Of a DNA stretch of 64,000 nucleotides, positions 34,348-42,923 are shown in pieces. Position 1 is the first letter of the stretch, and every line of letters starts with the position of its first letter. A program made the translations under genes and the position numbers. This stretch comes from DT-111 sp965263225 (GTDB taxonomy: Bacteria; Bacteroidota; Bacteroidia; Chitinophagales; Saprospiraceae). The stretch spans positions 186,001 to 250,000 of the forward strand of contig CBDHHG010000035.1 of NCBI GenBank assembly GCA_965263225.1, given 5' to 3'. Below the pieces are notes generated by a model, which had not been told where the DNA came from, did no database searches, and saw nothing but the letters and a program-made list of their open reading frames with translations.

Positions 34348-35430
34348 TTAAGTGGTTTTGAGAGGGAGTTCTACTGTTTGGGTTTCAACCTTTGTTCTAA
34401 CGATCGGCAATCGTAGACTCACCTCAAAAGACTGGAGTTCATCATTTATGATCAACTCATATTCATTAGGGTATAGTAGTTTTAGCCTCCGTTTTACATT
34501 ATGCAAACCGATTCCTCCCGTAAAGTCTTTGGCCTCTACATGACCCGTATCTTTTCGATTGTAGACATATAGTTGATAATACAGATTCCCGATATCTAAC
34601 TTAATGCTAATACCGGGTGCCTGCCCTGTTTTTTTGCCGTGTTTATAGGCATTCTCGACGAAAGGGACCAATAGCATTGGTGGGATCATTTTACCCTGTG
34701 GATTGCCTTGGATCTCAAACTGGATAAAATTGGGGTCTTTTACCCGTAATCGAATCAAATCGATCATACTTTCCAGATACTGTACCTCCTTGTATAAGGG
34801 GACGGATTCAGTATTAGCTTCGTACAACATGTAGCGCATAATTTCCGATAGTTTGACAATGGAATCGGAGGCTTTCTGTTGATCCTTAAACACCAGAAGA
34901 TCGATATTATTTAGGGTGTTGAAAAGAAAGTGGGGATTGATTTGTGAGCGCAATAATGCCAGCTCACTGCTTAAACTTTGTTGGATTAATTCTGATTGCT
35001 TTTTCTGATCCCGAACCCAGTAACGATACAATTGTATACCGCAGAAAAGAAAGACATATACATCCATGCCAAGTATAATGCTCCAAATTCGGGGTAAGTA
35101 AAAGAAGGGAAGGTCGTAGCCCTTTTCCATGTATGGGTTAACCACAAAATGATAGATTCCATTCTCTAACAAGACAAAGAAAGCGTTGGAGATCAGAAAT
35201 AGAGCAAGGAAAGTGGTGTAGCGCTTTCGTAATAAGAAAGACGGAATCAAGAGGTAAGCAGCAAAATAAACCGCAGCAATATCAACGGGAAGCACCCAGC
35301 CCATGTATTCCCAGAAATGCTCTGTCCATTCTCGGATCTGCGCATTGCGGTAGTACACAGATACCACACCTGCCCAAAATAGTAGATGTGGCCCTACGCG
35401 TTTGATGATCTCAATAAGCTTGCTTTTCAT
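34348..35430 (-). CDS. LytS/YehU-type sensor histidine kinase
   Basis: 360 residues. Four hydrophobic segments in residues about 12-145 form the membrane part (HLLFWAGVVSVYY, VLPVDIAAVYFAAYLLIP, FLALFLISNAFFVLLE, IILGMDVYVFLFCGIQLY). A His_kinase domain of the LytS type follows (LLRSQINPHFLFNTLNNID, His167), with an ATPase module (MLLVPFVENAYKHG; GGIGLHNVKRRLKLL). It is the partner of the LytTR regulator that starts 2 bases downstream. A -7 box lies at 35450-35457. No extracellular sensor domain is visible, so the signal is probably sensed in or near the membrane. Confidence 0.92.
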   Translation of the reverse strand: MKSKLIEIIKRVGPHLLFWAGVVSVYYRNAQIREWTEHFWEYMGWVLPVDIAAVYFAAYLLIPSFLLRKRYTTFLALFLISNAFFVLLENGIYHFVVNPYMEKGYDLPFFYLPRIWSIILGMDVYVFLFCGIQLYRYWVRDQKKQSELIQQSLSSELALLRSQINPHFLFNTLNNIDLLVFKDQQKASDSIVKLSEIMRYMLYEANTESVPLYKEVQYLESMIDLIRLRVKDPNFIQFEIQGNPQGKMIPPMLLVPFVENAYKHGKKTGQAPGISIKLDIGNLYYQLYVYNRKDTGHVEAKDFTGGIGLHNVKRRLKLLYPNEYELIINDELQSFEVSLRLPIVRTKVETQTVELPLKTT

Positions 35431-35449
35431 CGACTGGAATTCTCTCTCC

Positions 35450-35457
35450 CAAAATTA
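35450..35457 (-). promoter_or_regulatory. Candidate -7 box of the LytS/LytTR operon
   Basis: The minus strand reads TAATTTTG, which fits TAnnTTTG, 19 bases before the kinase start codon. No clear -33 element was found. Confidence 0.4.
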
Positions 35458-35701
35458 TTAAAAAGTACCTGTCTCCCCGCTTCATTTGGTGTACAATAGC
35501 TCAAATGAGAAACTATCCCCCTCAAGCTGGCATTCTTGCAGATGAAAAAGTTGCACGATTCCCATCCGCTTTTGCGATCCGTTTAACGAGGAAAAAAGGG
35601 AGTTGGTCGGATATTTCAAACATCCGCACACCACGATGCAACATTTCAACATCTTTGGAGTTATTACTATAGAGTTTTTTCATACTAGTTCAATTTGGCA
35701 G

Positions 35702-35729
35702 GTCGTGTCGTTGTGGCACGACTTTTTTT
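35702..35729 (+). terminator. Hairpin plus T-run on the + strand
   Basis: GTCGTG (35702-35707) pairs with CACGAC (35717-35722) and is followed directly by seven T. This is the layout of an intrinsic terminator for rightward transcription. No + strand gene is seen upstream in 35431-35701, and the T-run overlaps the stop codon of the leftward amidohydrolase gene. It may end an unseen small RNA or be fortuitous. Confidence 0.45.
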
Positions 35730-36987
35730 ATTTTCTTACCACCCAATTTCCGCCTTTTATTACTCCTCTTACTCTTCTTAAGTCCGAAATGTTGAGATCT
35801 GGTCGCCCTTCTACAATGCAGAGATCTGCCCAAAGACCTGGACTCAAACGCCCTAGTCGATCCTCCCAGCCCATGATTTTGGCGTTAGTGCTAGTGGTGG
35901 CCACCAGGGTGGCTAGCGGAGACATTCCATATTCCACCATTAACTCCTGCTCTCGGACATTATCACCATGGGGATAAACACCTACATCTCCACCGGCATT
36001 TATCGTCACCCCTGCTGCCAAGGCTAGTTTCATGGATTGCCGCTTTCGCTTAATTCTGGCCGGTTCTTCACCTTGGCCTTTTTGCCATCCTCGATATTGG
36101 CTAATGGCATCTCCGGCCGCAATGGTTGGACAAAGCGATACGCCCTTTTCCGCCATTAGTGCAAATACTTCGGCCGTTCCGCCATCTCCATGTTCAATGC
36201 TAACCACGCCCGCAAGCGTTGCTCTTCGGATGCCTTCGGCCGTTGCGGCATGAGCAGCTACTTTGCGGCCGCTACTTGCCGCAGTTTGCACAATAAGTCT
36301 TAGCTCCTCCAACGAAAAACTTGGCCGTGCTTCTCCATCTGGTCCCCATCGATAGTCAGCATAAACCTTTACGAAATCTGCGCCATGACCAATCTGTCTG
36401 CGTACTTCTTTAATCAGTTCATCCACACCATCAGCGGCATGTGCTCCCAAGGGGGGCTGGGCGTGCGGGGCAAAGCCCTTGGGACCATAACTACCTGTGG
36501 CCACAATAGCTGGGCCTGCTACTTGCAATCTTGGCCCTGGAATCACCCCTTTCTCGATGGCCGTCCGAATTCCCACATCAGCATATCCCGCACCCTCCGA
36601 ACCTAGGTCGCGTGCGGTGGTGAAGCCCGCCATTAGGGTCTTCTCGGCATGTACGACAGCTCTAGCCACGCGCTCGGCATGACTCTCTTTGAGCACCTGG
36701 TCATTCCAACTGGTTTCGTTGTAAGGATGTAACAGTAGATGAGAATGCCCCTCAATCAGGCCCGGTAGCAAAGTAGTACCCGGTAGCTCAACAATCTCGT
36801 CTACTTGCCTTCTTCTGAGCTGAGACTTTGGCCCAACTGCTACGATTGTATCCGCCTGAAAAATCAAGCCCCAATCTTTGTGTATTTGTTTCCCATCAAA
36901 TAGATGGTCGGGAAGCAGGAGCGTGCCGTTTTGGGCAGATAAGCTCTGAGAGAGACCAATTAAGAACAGGAGTAGGAGGTGACGCAT
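35728..36987 (-). CDS. Secreted amidohydrolase (imidazolonepropionase/prolidase-like)
   Basis: 419 residues with a signal peptide (MRHLLLLFLIGLSQSLSAQ). The metal-dependent hydrolase barrel is complete: LLPGLIEGHSHLLLH (HxH ligands), HGADFVKVYADYRW (Lys that is often carboxylated), AAHAATAEG and SIEHGDGGT (His ligands), INAGGDVGVYPHG (catalytic Asp), and SPGLWADLCIVEG at the composite beta-domain end. This matches the amidohydrolase group that includes Xaa-Pro dipeptidases and imidazolonepropionase-like enzymes. Export points to periplasmic peptide or amide hydrolysis. It stands alone on the minus strand. Exact substrate unknown. Confidence 0.88.
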   Translation of the reverse strand: MRHLLLLFLIGLSQSLSAQNGTLLLPDHLFDGKQIHKDWGLIFQADTIVAVGPKSQLRRRQVDEIVELPGTTLLPGLIEGHSHLLLHPYNETSWNDQVLKESHAERVARAVVHAEKTLMAGFTTARDLGSEGAGYADVGIRTAIEKGVIPGPRLQVAGPAIVATGSYGPKGFAPHAQPPLGAHAADGVDELIKEVRRQIGHGADFVKVYADYRWGPDGEARPSFSLEELRLIVQTAASSGRKVAAHAATAEGIRRATLAGVVSIEHGDGGTAEVFALMAEKGVSLCPTIAAGDAISQYRGWQKGQGEEPARIKRKRQSMKLALAAGVTINAGGDVGVYPHGDNVREQELMVEYGMSPLATLVATTSTNAKIMGWEDRLGRLSPGLWADLCIVEGRPDLNISDLRRVRGVIKGGNWVVRK

Positions 36988-37209
36988 GCTTGGTGGTTTG
37001 GTTAGGAAATCAACTGGAAATTAGAAATATTCTCCAAACTTCCGACGGAATCATTCCAAGTTTATCTACTGCATATCTACGGAAAGCTCGAATGTATGCT
37101 ATTGAATGCTTAACTTTGTCCTCGTTTTTCAAGTGAGGGAACGAGCTCAGCATCCTAAGCGTTTCTAGCCAAGCGTGAGAAGTACGACCGTAACCAATCC
37201 AAAAACCAG

Positions 37210-38682
37210 TTGATATTGGAACAAAGGACATTCACCCAAGCATTCTTTACCCTCCTTTTTGCAGTCTGCCTTTTGGCGGTCTATCCCTTACTACATGCCA
37301 ATATTCCATATCTGCAAAACAACTTCCGTAGCTATACAGTATTTGGAATAGGAAGCAACCTACCTACCACCGATACAACCGCCGTTGTTGATACCTTGGC
37401 ATTAGTAGCCCCCGATACCATCGATTTGGTTCCAATCGTCGAAGAGGATACCATTCCCATACCCCCTCCCACAGTATTTGATAACGCAGCCAATCTGCGT
37501 TCCTTCTTTCAGCGTTTAGCAGAACAAAGCGGTCAGGTAAGAATCGCCTATTTTGGAGATTCCTCTATCGAAGGAGATTTAATCTCGCAAACTGTTCGAG
37601 ATAGTTTACAAAGACGTTTTGGAGGTGCAGGAGTTGGATACATGCCGATCTACTCACAGGTGGCTGGCTTTCGCCAATCTGTACGGCACAAGATCGGCGG
37701 GGAATGGGAAAGTTTACGCTTCGGTAAAAAGAACCCCTATGCCATTGCTCGGAACATTACGGGTGAATTCTTCTTGGCTCGACAACCGAAGATCGAGGAA
37801 GACACGATTGCGATGGATTCAACCCTGGTAGAGGTGGTAGATACAACAGCGGTAGAAGTGGAAAAGCACTGGGTGCAATATGGAGCCGTTCGGTTATTTT
37901 CCGGTTTAAGAACGATTCCGAAGGCACGCCTTTTCTATGGGCGTCCAGCCAGAGATTCACTGCTGCCAGCTGGCGATCAGCAACCTTTTGTGCAGGTTAT
38001 CGTAGGAGAAAATACCACACAATATGAATTGGATAAACGAAAGCATCTCAATCAGTTGTGGCTAACTACTGAGCCTTGTAAGAAGGTGCGACTGGAATTT
38101 GAAATACCAGAAAATCTTCCTCTATACGGAGTAAGCCTGGAAAGTGACAAGGGGATTATTCTGGATAATTTTTCTGCTAGAGGGAATTCAGGAGCGATGT
38201 TGACCCACGTGAGCGGAGGCATGATGGTGCAATTTGATAGTTTATTAAATTACGATTTGGTAATCCTGCAATATGGCTTGAATGTAATCAATGCAGAGAT
38301 GGAAGATTACAGTTGGTACCGAGCGGAAATGGGAAGAGTGATCCGACATATCAAACGACATATGCCCAAGGCTGCCCTCCTTTTGGTTGGGCCTACGGAT
38401 AAGGCCATCAAAGTAGAAGGTGAAATGATGACAGATCCCGGTACGCCAAGGGTGAACGAGGCTATGCGACGTGTGGCAGCCCGAGAAAATGTAAGCTTCT
38501 TTAGTTTTTATGAAGCTATGGGGGGAGAGGGCAGCATGGTGGAATGGGTAGAAGAGAAAGAACCGCGCTGGGCCAATTTAGACTATACCCACTTTAATTT
38601 TAGAGGCGCACATCAGGCCGGAAAACTTTTGCTGGCTTATCTGCTGAATGCCTACGAAGAATATACAAACGCCCCCCAATAA
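37210..38682 (+). CDS. SGNH/GDSL-type protein of an O-acetylation cassette (first copy)
   Basis: 490 residues from TTG 37210; no ATG is available. The frame is open back to 37159 (AFLAKREKYDRNQSKNQ), so the true N-terminus may be longer or the start may have been damaged. One membrane segment (AFFTLLFAVCLLAVYPLL) anchors it. Block I of the SGNH fold is VRIAYFGDSSIEGDL, a Gly-Asn-like block is LVILQYGLNVI, and the final block is LDYTHFNFRGAHQAG with the D-x-x-H pair. The next gene overlaps its stop by one base, and an MBOAT gene follows. By analogy with AlgI/AlgJ or PatA/PatB it should transfer or remove acetyl groups on an exported polysaccharide or peptidoglycan. Confidence 0.8.
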   Translation: MILEQRTFTQAFFTLLFAVCLLAVYPLLHANIPYLQNNFRSYTVFGIGSNLPTTDTTAVVDTLALVAPDTIDLVPIVEEDTIPIPPPTVFDNAANLRSFFQRLAEQSGQVRIAYFGDSSIEGDLISQTVRDSLQRRFGGAGVGYMPIYSQVAGFRQSVRHKIGGEWESLRFGKKNPYAIARNITGEFFLARQPKIEEDTIAMDSTLVEVVDTTAVEVEKHWVQYGAVRLFSGLRTIPKARLFYGRPARDSLLPAGDQQPFVQVIVGENTTQYELDKRKHLNQLWLTTEPCKKVRLEFEIPENLPLYGVSLESDKGIILDNFSARGNSGAMLTHVSGGMMVQFDSLLNYDLVILQYGLNVINAEMEDYSWYRAEMGRVIRHIKRHMPKAALLLVGPTDKAIKVEGEMMTDPGTPRVNEAMRRVAARENVSFFSFYEAMGGEGSMVEWVEEKEPRWANLDYTHFNFRGAHQAGKLLLAYLLNAYEEYTNAPQ

Positions 38683-40235
38683 TGAAATTGTTTAAACGTA
38701 TTTCCTTACTGCTTGTATTAGCGGTGGCTGCTGGCTGGACCATTGCAGCTTCTCGATCCAAAACGATCGATAAGGAAGTTGCTGAGGACCTTAGTTTGGC
38801 TGAGGCACAGCTGCATCAGACTGATACAGTGGATGGCAGAGTTTTTCATGAACTACCTGCTCCCATCAGCTTGATGGACAGTTTTCCAGCATTTATAGAC
38901 CAGTCCGTAAATACTATCCTAAACGAAGAAGCGTTGCATCCTTTTTTTGAACGACTACGTCACCTCGAAGCCCGAGAAATCGGAAAGGTGACCGTTGTGC
39001 ACATCGGCGATTCACACATCCAGGCTGATCTCTGGACGGGCCGAATCCGTTTGTTGTTGCAGCAGCGCTTTGGAGCGGCAGGTAGAGGATTTATTTTCCC
39101 CTATCGTCTGGCGGATACCAATAGCCCTTTAGATTTGAAGGCTGGTACGGATGCCATGTGGAATTATCGTCGGAATATCTACGATCGCAATGGCCTTCCT
39201 ATTGGCCTCTCTGGTATGGGTATACAGACCCGGAAGCAGAATTTCACGATGGTCATGCAAATTAAGCCAGACAGTTTATTTGACTATTCTTTCGATAAAG
39301 TCAGCCTATATTATCAGGAAGGGCCAGATTACTTTGATTATAGATTGGGATACTTCAAGCCCGGACAGCAGGTAGCTCAGCCAGTAAGTTACACCCGCAA
39401 ATATCATAAGGTGCGTTCCGGGGAGACGCTGTCAGGCATAGCGCGGAAATACCGCTGTAGCGTCCGGCAGCTACAACGATGGAATGGTATTAGAGGTAGT
39501 TTGATTAGGGTAGGGCAGCGCTTAGTGGTGGGGAGTGGTGGAACTCAGGCTTCTTTTGCTGGTAGACCGTTTCAGGAGCTGGCGCATATTGAGCAGCCCG
39601 GGGTCGGATCACAACCTGCCTTGATGTCTTTTCTATCCGACAAAACTTTTGATGAATTAGTCATCAAAGGGGCAAAGCATAGTGCGCAGCAGCGAAAGGG
39701 GTTAATCTATGGGGTTACCGTAGAAAACTCAAAGCGTGCGGGCTTACTATATCATAGTATTGGTGTAAATGGAGCTTCTTTCTACCATTACAATCGTGCA
39801 GAATACTTCATGGAGCAATTGCCAAGTCTTGAGCCAGACTTGGTAGTGGTTTCTTTGGGCACGAATGAAGCTTTGTCTTCCGGTTTCAAGGAGGTAGGGT
39901 TTCGAGAAGAAGTTGATGCTTTTATGAGTTCCGTGAGAGAACGACTCCCCAGTAGTACAGCGATTCTGGTAACGACTAATCCAGATGCACTAAAGAGAGG
40001 CCGAATCGGTAAGACCACTAATCCAATTGCTAGAGAAGTATTGATAGAAACAGCTGAAAAATACCATGCCGCGATCTGGGATCTCCAGGCCATTATGAAA
40101 GTATCCGGAGGGGTGCAGAAATGGCGTGCGGAAGGACTTTCAGGAAAAGATCTGATTCATTTTACCAGATCCGGATATGAGCTTCAAGGGCACTTGCTTT
40201 TCGAAGCTTTGATGAACACCTACGAATTACACTAA
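38682..40235 (+). CDS. SGNH/GDSL-type protein with inserted LysM
   Basis: 517 residues; ATG shares one base with the upstream stop (TAATG). A signal anchor (ISLLLVLAVAAGWTIAAS) is followed by block I VTVVHIGDSHIQADLW. Within the SGNH fold lies a complete LysM module at about residues 240-285 (YHKVRSGETLSGIARKYRCS, WNGIRGSLIRVGQRL). The fold then resumes with DLVVVSLGTNEALS (block III Asn) and ends in DLIHFTRSGYELQGH (D-x-x-H). LysM binds N-acetylglucosamine chains, so the insertion suggests that this esterase or acetyltransferase works on peptidoglycan or a chitin-like glycan. The MBOAT gene starts 6 bases downstream. Confidence 0.85.
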   Translation: MKLFKRISLLLVLAVAAGWTIAASRSKTIDKEVAEDLSLAEAQLHQTDTVDGRVFHELPAPISLMDSFPAFIDQSVNTILNEEALHPFFERLRHLEAREIGKVTVVHIGDSHIQADLWTGRIRLLLQQRFGAAGRGFIFPYRLADTNSPLDLKAGTDAMWNYRRNIYDRNGLPIGLSGMGIQTRKQNFTMVMQIKPDSLFDYSFDKVSLYYQEGPDYFDYRLGYFKPGQQVAQPVSYTRKYHKVRSGETLSGIARKYRCSVRQLQRWNGIRGSLIRVGQRLVVGSGGTQASFAGRPFQELAHIEQPGVGSQPALMSFLSDKTFDELVIKGAKHSAQQRKGLIYGVTVENSKRAGLLYHSIGVNGASFYHYNRAEYFMEQLPSLEPDLVVVSLGTNEALSSGFKEVGFREEVDAFMSSVRERLPSSTAILVTTNPDALKRGRIGKTTNPIAREVLIETAEKYHAAIWDLQAIMKVSGGVQKWRAEGLSGKDLIHFTRSGYELQGHLLFEALMNTYELH

Positions 40236-40241
40236 AAACCC

Positions 40242-41981
40242 ATGGGGGGACCTTTGAACTGGACGGATGTAGCGCCCTATCTTATCTATGACCCAACTAA
40301 GCCCATGCTCTTCAATAGCATGGTGTTTCTGGTATGGTTCATGGCCTTTTATGCTGGGTATTTGCTATTGAAGCGGCGGACGAATTGGCGCTTGGTCTAT
40401 ACGCTGGGGTTCTCGCTGTTCTTTTACTATAAATCCAGTGGGCTCTATTTTGTTCTACTGATCATTTCCACTTTAATAGATTTTACCTTAGGGCATTTTA
40501 TCTACAATGCCCCAAATCAACGGCTGCGTCGAGGGTATTTGATGTTGAGTTTAATAGCCAATTTAGGACTCCTCGCTTACTTTAAATACACCAACTTCCT
40601 TCTTGGGTCTCTCAATACGATAGTGGGGAGTAACTTCTCTATGCAGTCGATCTTCTTGCCGGTAGGGATCTCCTTTTTTACCTTCCAAACATTGAGTTAT
40701 AGTATTGATGTATATAGGGGCAAGTTGATACCTTTGACCGAGGGGGTGGAAGACTGGCGTTCCCTTCTGTCGCGCTTACTGGATTTCTCCTTTTTTGTGT
40801 CCTTTTTTCCGCAGTTGGTGGCCGGGCCAATTGTGCGGGCTGCAGATTTCATTCCACAGATTCGCAAACCACTTCAACTGAGCGAACCTGACCTTGGCCG
40901 AGCCTTGCTCTTGATTTGCGGAGGCTTGTTTAAAAAAGCAGTGATTTCGGATTACATTAGCATTAATTATGTTGATCGGGTCTTTGAAAACCCGGCTTTG
41001 TACAGTGGTTTTGAAAACCTCATGGCCTCCTATGGTTATGCCATACAGATTTATTGCGATTTCTCTGGTTATTCCGATATGGCCATTGGCTTGGCGTTGA
41101 TTATGGGTTTGCGCCTACCCGAAAATTTCCGTTTCCCTTACCAATCGGATACTATCCGTGATTTCTGGCGTCGTTGGCATATCTCCTTATCCTCTTGGCT
41201 TAGGGACTATCTGTATATTTCTTTGGGTGGAAATCGAAAAGGCGGCCTACGCACTTATATCAATCTCATGCTTACCATGTTGCTGGGGGGACTCTGGCAC
41301 GGTGCGAGCTGGGTTTTCGTTATTTGGGGTGGGCTGCATGGGATGGCGTTGGCAATAGATCGCGCGATGGATCAGGCGGGAAGGTGGTGGAAAAATCCGG
41401 CAGTGCGAGCAGGAGTGATCGTGCTAATCGTGCAAATATTGGCACAGATCGGCTTCTGGATCGCTGCGCAAGGTGAGACTTTGGAGCCAGATGTCTTACA
41501 GGTACTCAGCCAGACTAATCTCCGGATATTCCTAGCATGGGCATTACTACTCATCGTCGCCCTAGGTCTAGATCAATTGATGAACAATATTGGATTCAAA
41601 TTGACACGCATTGGCCAACAGACTTTTTCGGTGATCCTGGTCTTTCACTTTGTTACCCTTTGTTGGATTTTCTTCCGTTCTGGCGCCTTGAATAACCCCC
41701 TGGGACCTTGGGAAACAACCACTGCCGTACTGGGGCAAATTATGACTTCTTTTCACGGGGAGTTGGCTGGCGAAGTGTTCCAGAATTATTCGACCGTCTT
41801 TTACCTAATCGGCCTCGGCTTTATCCTGCACTTTATTCCGACCACTTGGCGAGGATGGTGGGAGAAAACCTATATCGCGTCTCCTTGGCCAGTAAAAGGC
41901 TTAATACTAGCCTTTGTGATTTGGTTGGTAACTCAGACTGCCAGCGCGGACGTCGTACCCTTCATCTATTTTCAGTTCTAG
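40242..41981 (+). CDS. MBOAT-family O-acyltransferase (AlgI/PatA type)
   Basis: 579 residues with about 11 hydrophobic segments. The family motif region is clear: FFPQLVAGPIVRAADFIPQI, YCDFSGYSDMAIGLALIMG, NFRFPYQSDTIRDFWRRWHI, and the catalytic His in MLLGGLWHGASWVF (His353). It should move acetyl groups from the cytosol across the inner membrane to the SGNH partners encoded just upstream (6-base gap). The three genes form one transcript by spacing. Whether the acceptor is peptidoglycan, an exopolysaccharide or O-antigen is not shown; the LysM in the partner favours peptidoglycan. Confidence 0.93.
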   Translation: MGGPLNWTDVAPYLIYDPTKPMLFNSMVFLVWFMAFYAGYLLLKRRTNWRLVYTLGFSLFFYYKSSGLYFVLLIISTLIDFTLGHFIYNAPNQRLRRGYLMLSLIANLGLLAYFKYTNFLLGSLNTIVGSNFSMQSIFLPVGISFFTFQTLSYSIDVYRGKLIPLTEGVEDWRSLLSRLLDFSFFVSFFPQLVAGPIVRAADFIPQIRKPLQLSEPDLGRALLLICGGLFKKAVISDYISINYVDRVFENPALYSGFENLMASYGYAIQIYCDFSGYSDMAIGLALIMGLRLPENFRFPYQSDTIRDFWRRWHISLSSWLRDYLYISLGGNRKGGLRTYINLMLTMLLGGLWHGASWVFVIWGGLHGMALAIDRAMDQAGRWWKNPAVRAGVIVLIVQILAQIGFWIAAQGETLEPDVLQVLSQTNLRIFLAWALLLIVALGLDQLMNNIGFKLTRIGQQTFSVILVFHFVTLCWIFFRSGALNNPLGPWETTTAVLGQIMTSFHGELAGEVFQNYSTVFYLIGLGFILHFIPTTWRGWWEKTYIASPWPVKGLILAFVIWLVTQTASADVVPFIYFQF

Positions 41982-42086
41982 CTGCTAATGGGCCAAGATC
42001 CGCATCTTCTATAGTCATATCGAGGAAAAGCTTCGAATGTTGTTCCTCGAACGAATAGCGAAGCGGTAAGCCATGCAGTTGACAAA

Positions 42087-42923
42087 CTAATTAGACAGCT
42101 CCTCCAAGCGTTTCCGCTCTGCGCTGCTCAGACTATCTATCCCCTGTGTCCGAATCTTATCTAACAATTTATTTAGCTCTTCCTCTTTGCTCGGCCCGCG
42201 GGACTGCCGCCTGGTTGGCCGGAGATTACGAGCTGATCGTATAGTTTCCCCCCAGTAGTTGTCGATCATTAGGACGGCGGGATTCCGTACGATGAGGTAT
42301 AGGAATAGGGTAGTAGGAATCAAGATGCCGGCGATGAGCCAAGGTGATTGCTGAATAAGGGAAGGTTGGATGGCCAGGGTTAGCAGAACGCCGATAATGG
42401 CGCCACCAAGATGCGCCTCGTGACCAATGTTATCGGCCTGTCTTTTGATTCCCAATATGGAAATTAAGATAAAGGCCAGACCGAAAATCCAGTTCTTGAT
42501 TGCAAATGGTAGGATGACAAAGCCAATGGAGCCGCCTGGAAATAGGATGATGGCCGCAAAGATCACACCGCTGATAGCTCCGGAGGCACCAACTGCTCGG
42601 TAATCCCCATGATTGCGATGGATGTAAAGGGCTAATAGATTACCGCCAACTAGGCTAACAAAGAAAATAAGGGTGAAAAGACCAGGGCCCAAATGGGTCT
42701 CAACCGCTGCGCTGAAAGAAATGAGCGCAATGAGGTTGAGACCTAGATGGAACCAGCCACCATGTAGGAAACCTGAACTGATAAGTCTACGGTATTCCTT
42801 GTCGATCAATATCTTATCTACATCAAAAACATAGCGCTCGAAGTAAGTCATATCCCGAAACCCCTTGTAGGAGGTCGCTCCAATTAACAACGTTAGCACT
42901 ACACCAATGACGCTTTCTACCAT
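42087..42923 (-). CDS. Rhomboid intramembrane serine protease
   Basis: 278 residues. Six hydrophobic segments with the rhomboid signature are visible: GGWFHLGLNLIALISF (the HxxxN of TM2), nucleophile Ser114 in RAVGASGAISG and general base His171 in IGHEAHLGGAIIG. The dyad is intact. A charged cytosolic tail ends the protein (RRQSRGPSKEEELNKLLDKI). The start codon overlaps the stop of the VPS10/BNR gene by one base (TAATG), so the two are translated together. The exported propeller protein may be its client or a partner in substrate choice; this is inference. Confidence 0.92.
   Translation of the reverse strand: MVESVIGVVLTLLIGATSYKGFRDMTYFERYVFDVDKILIDKEYRRLISSGFLHGGWFHLGLNLIALISFSAAVETHLGPGLFTLIFFVSLVGGNLLALYIHRNHGDYRAVGASGAISGVIFAAIILFPGGSIGFVILPFAIKNWIFGLAFILISILGIKRQADNIGHEAHLGGAIIGVLLTLAIQPSLIQQSPWLIAGILIPTTLFLYLIVRNPAVLMIDNYWGETIRSARNLRPTRRQSRGPSKEEELNKLLDKIRTQGIDSLSSAERKRLEELSN

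Noticed and set aside
37010..37231. 73-codon minus-strand frame between the amidohydrolase and the first SGNH gene
   Set aside because: It overlaps the likely N-terminal coding sequence of the SGNH gene on the other strand, and no family or promoter supports it.
42020..42050. TCGAGGAA/TTCCTCGA hairpin between the MBOAT and rhomboid genes
   Set aside because: An 8-base stem with a 15-base loop and no T-run is too weak to call a terminator, though it lies between convergent genes.
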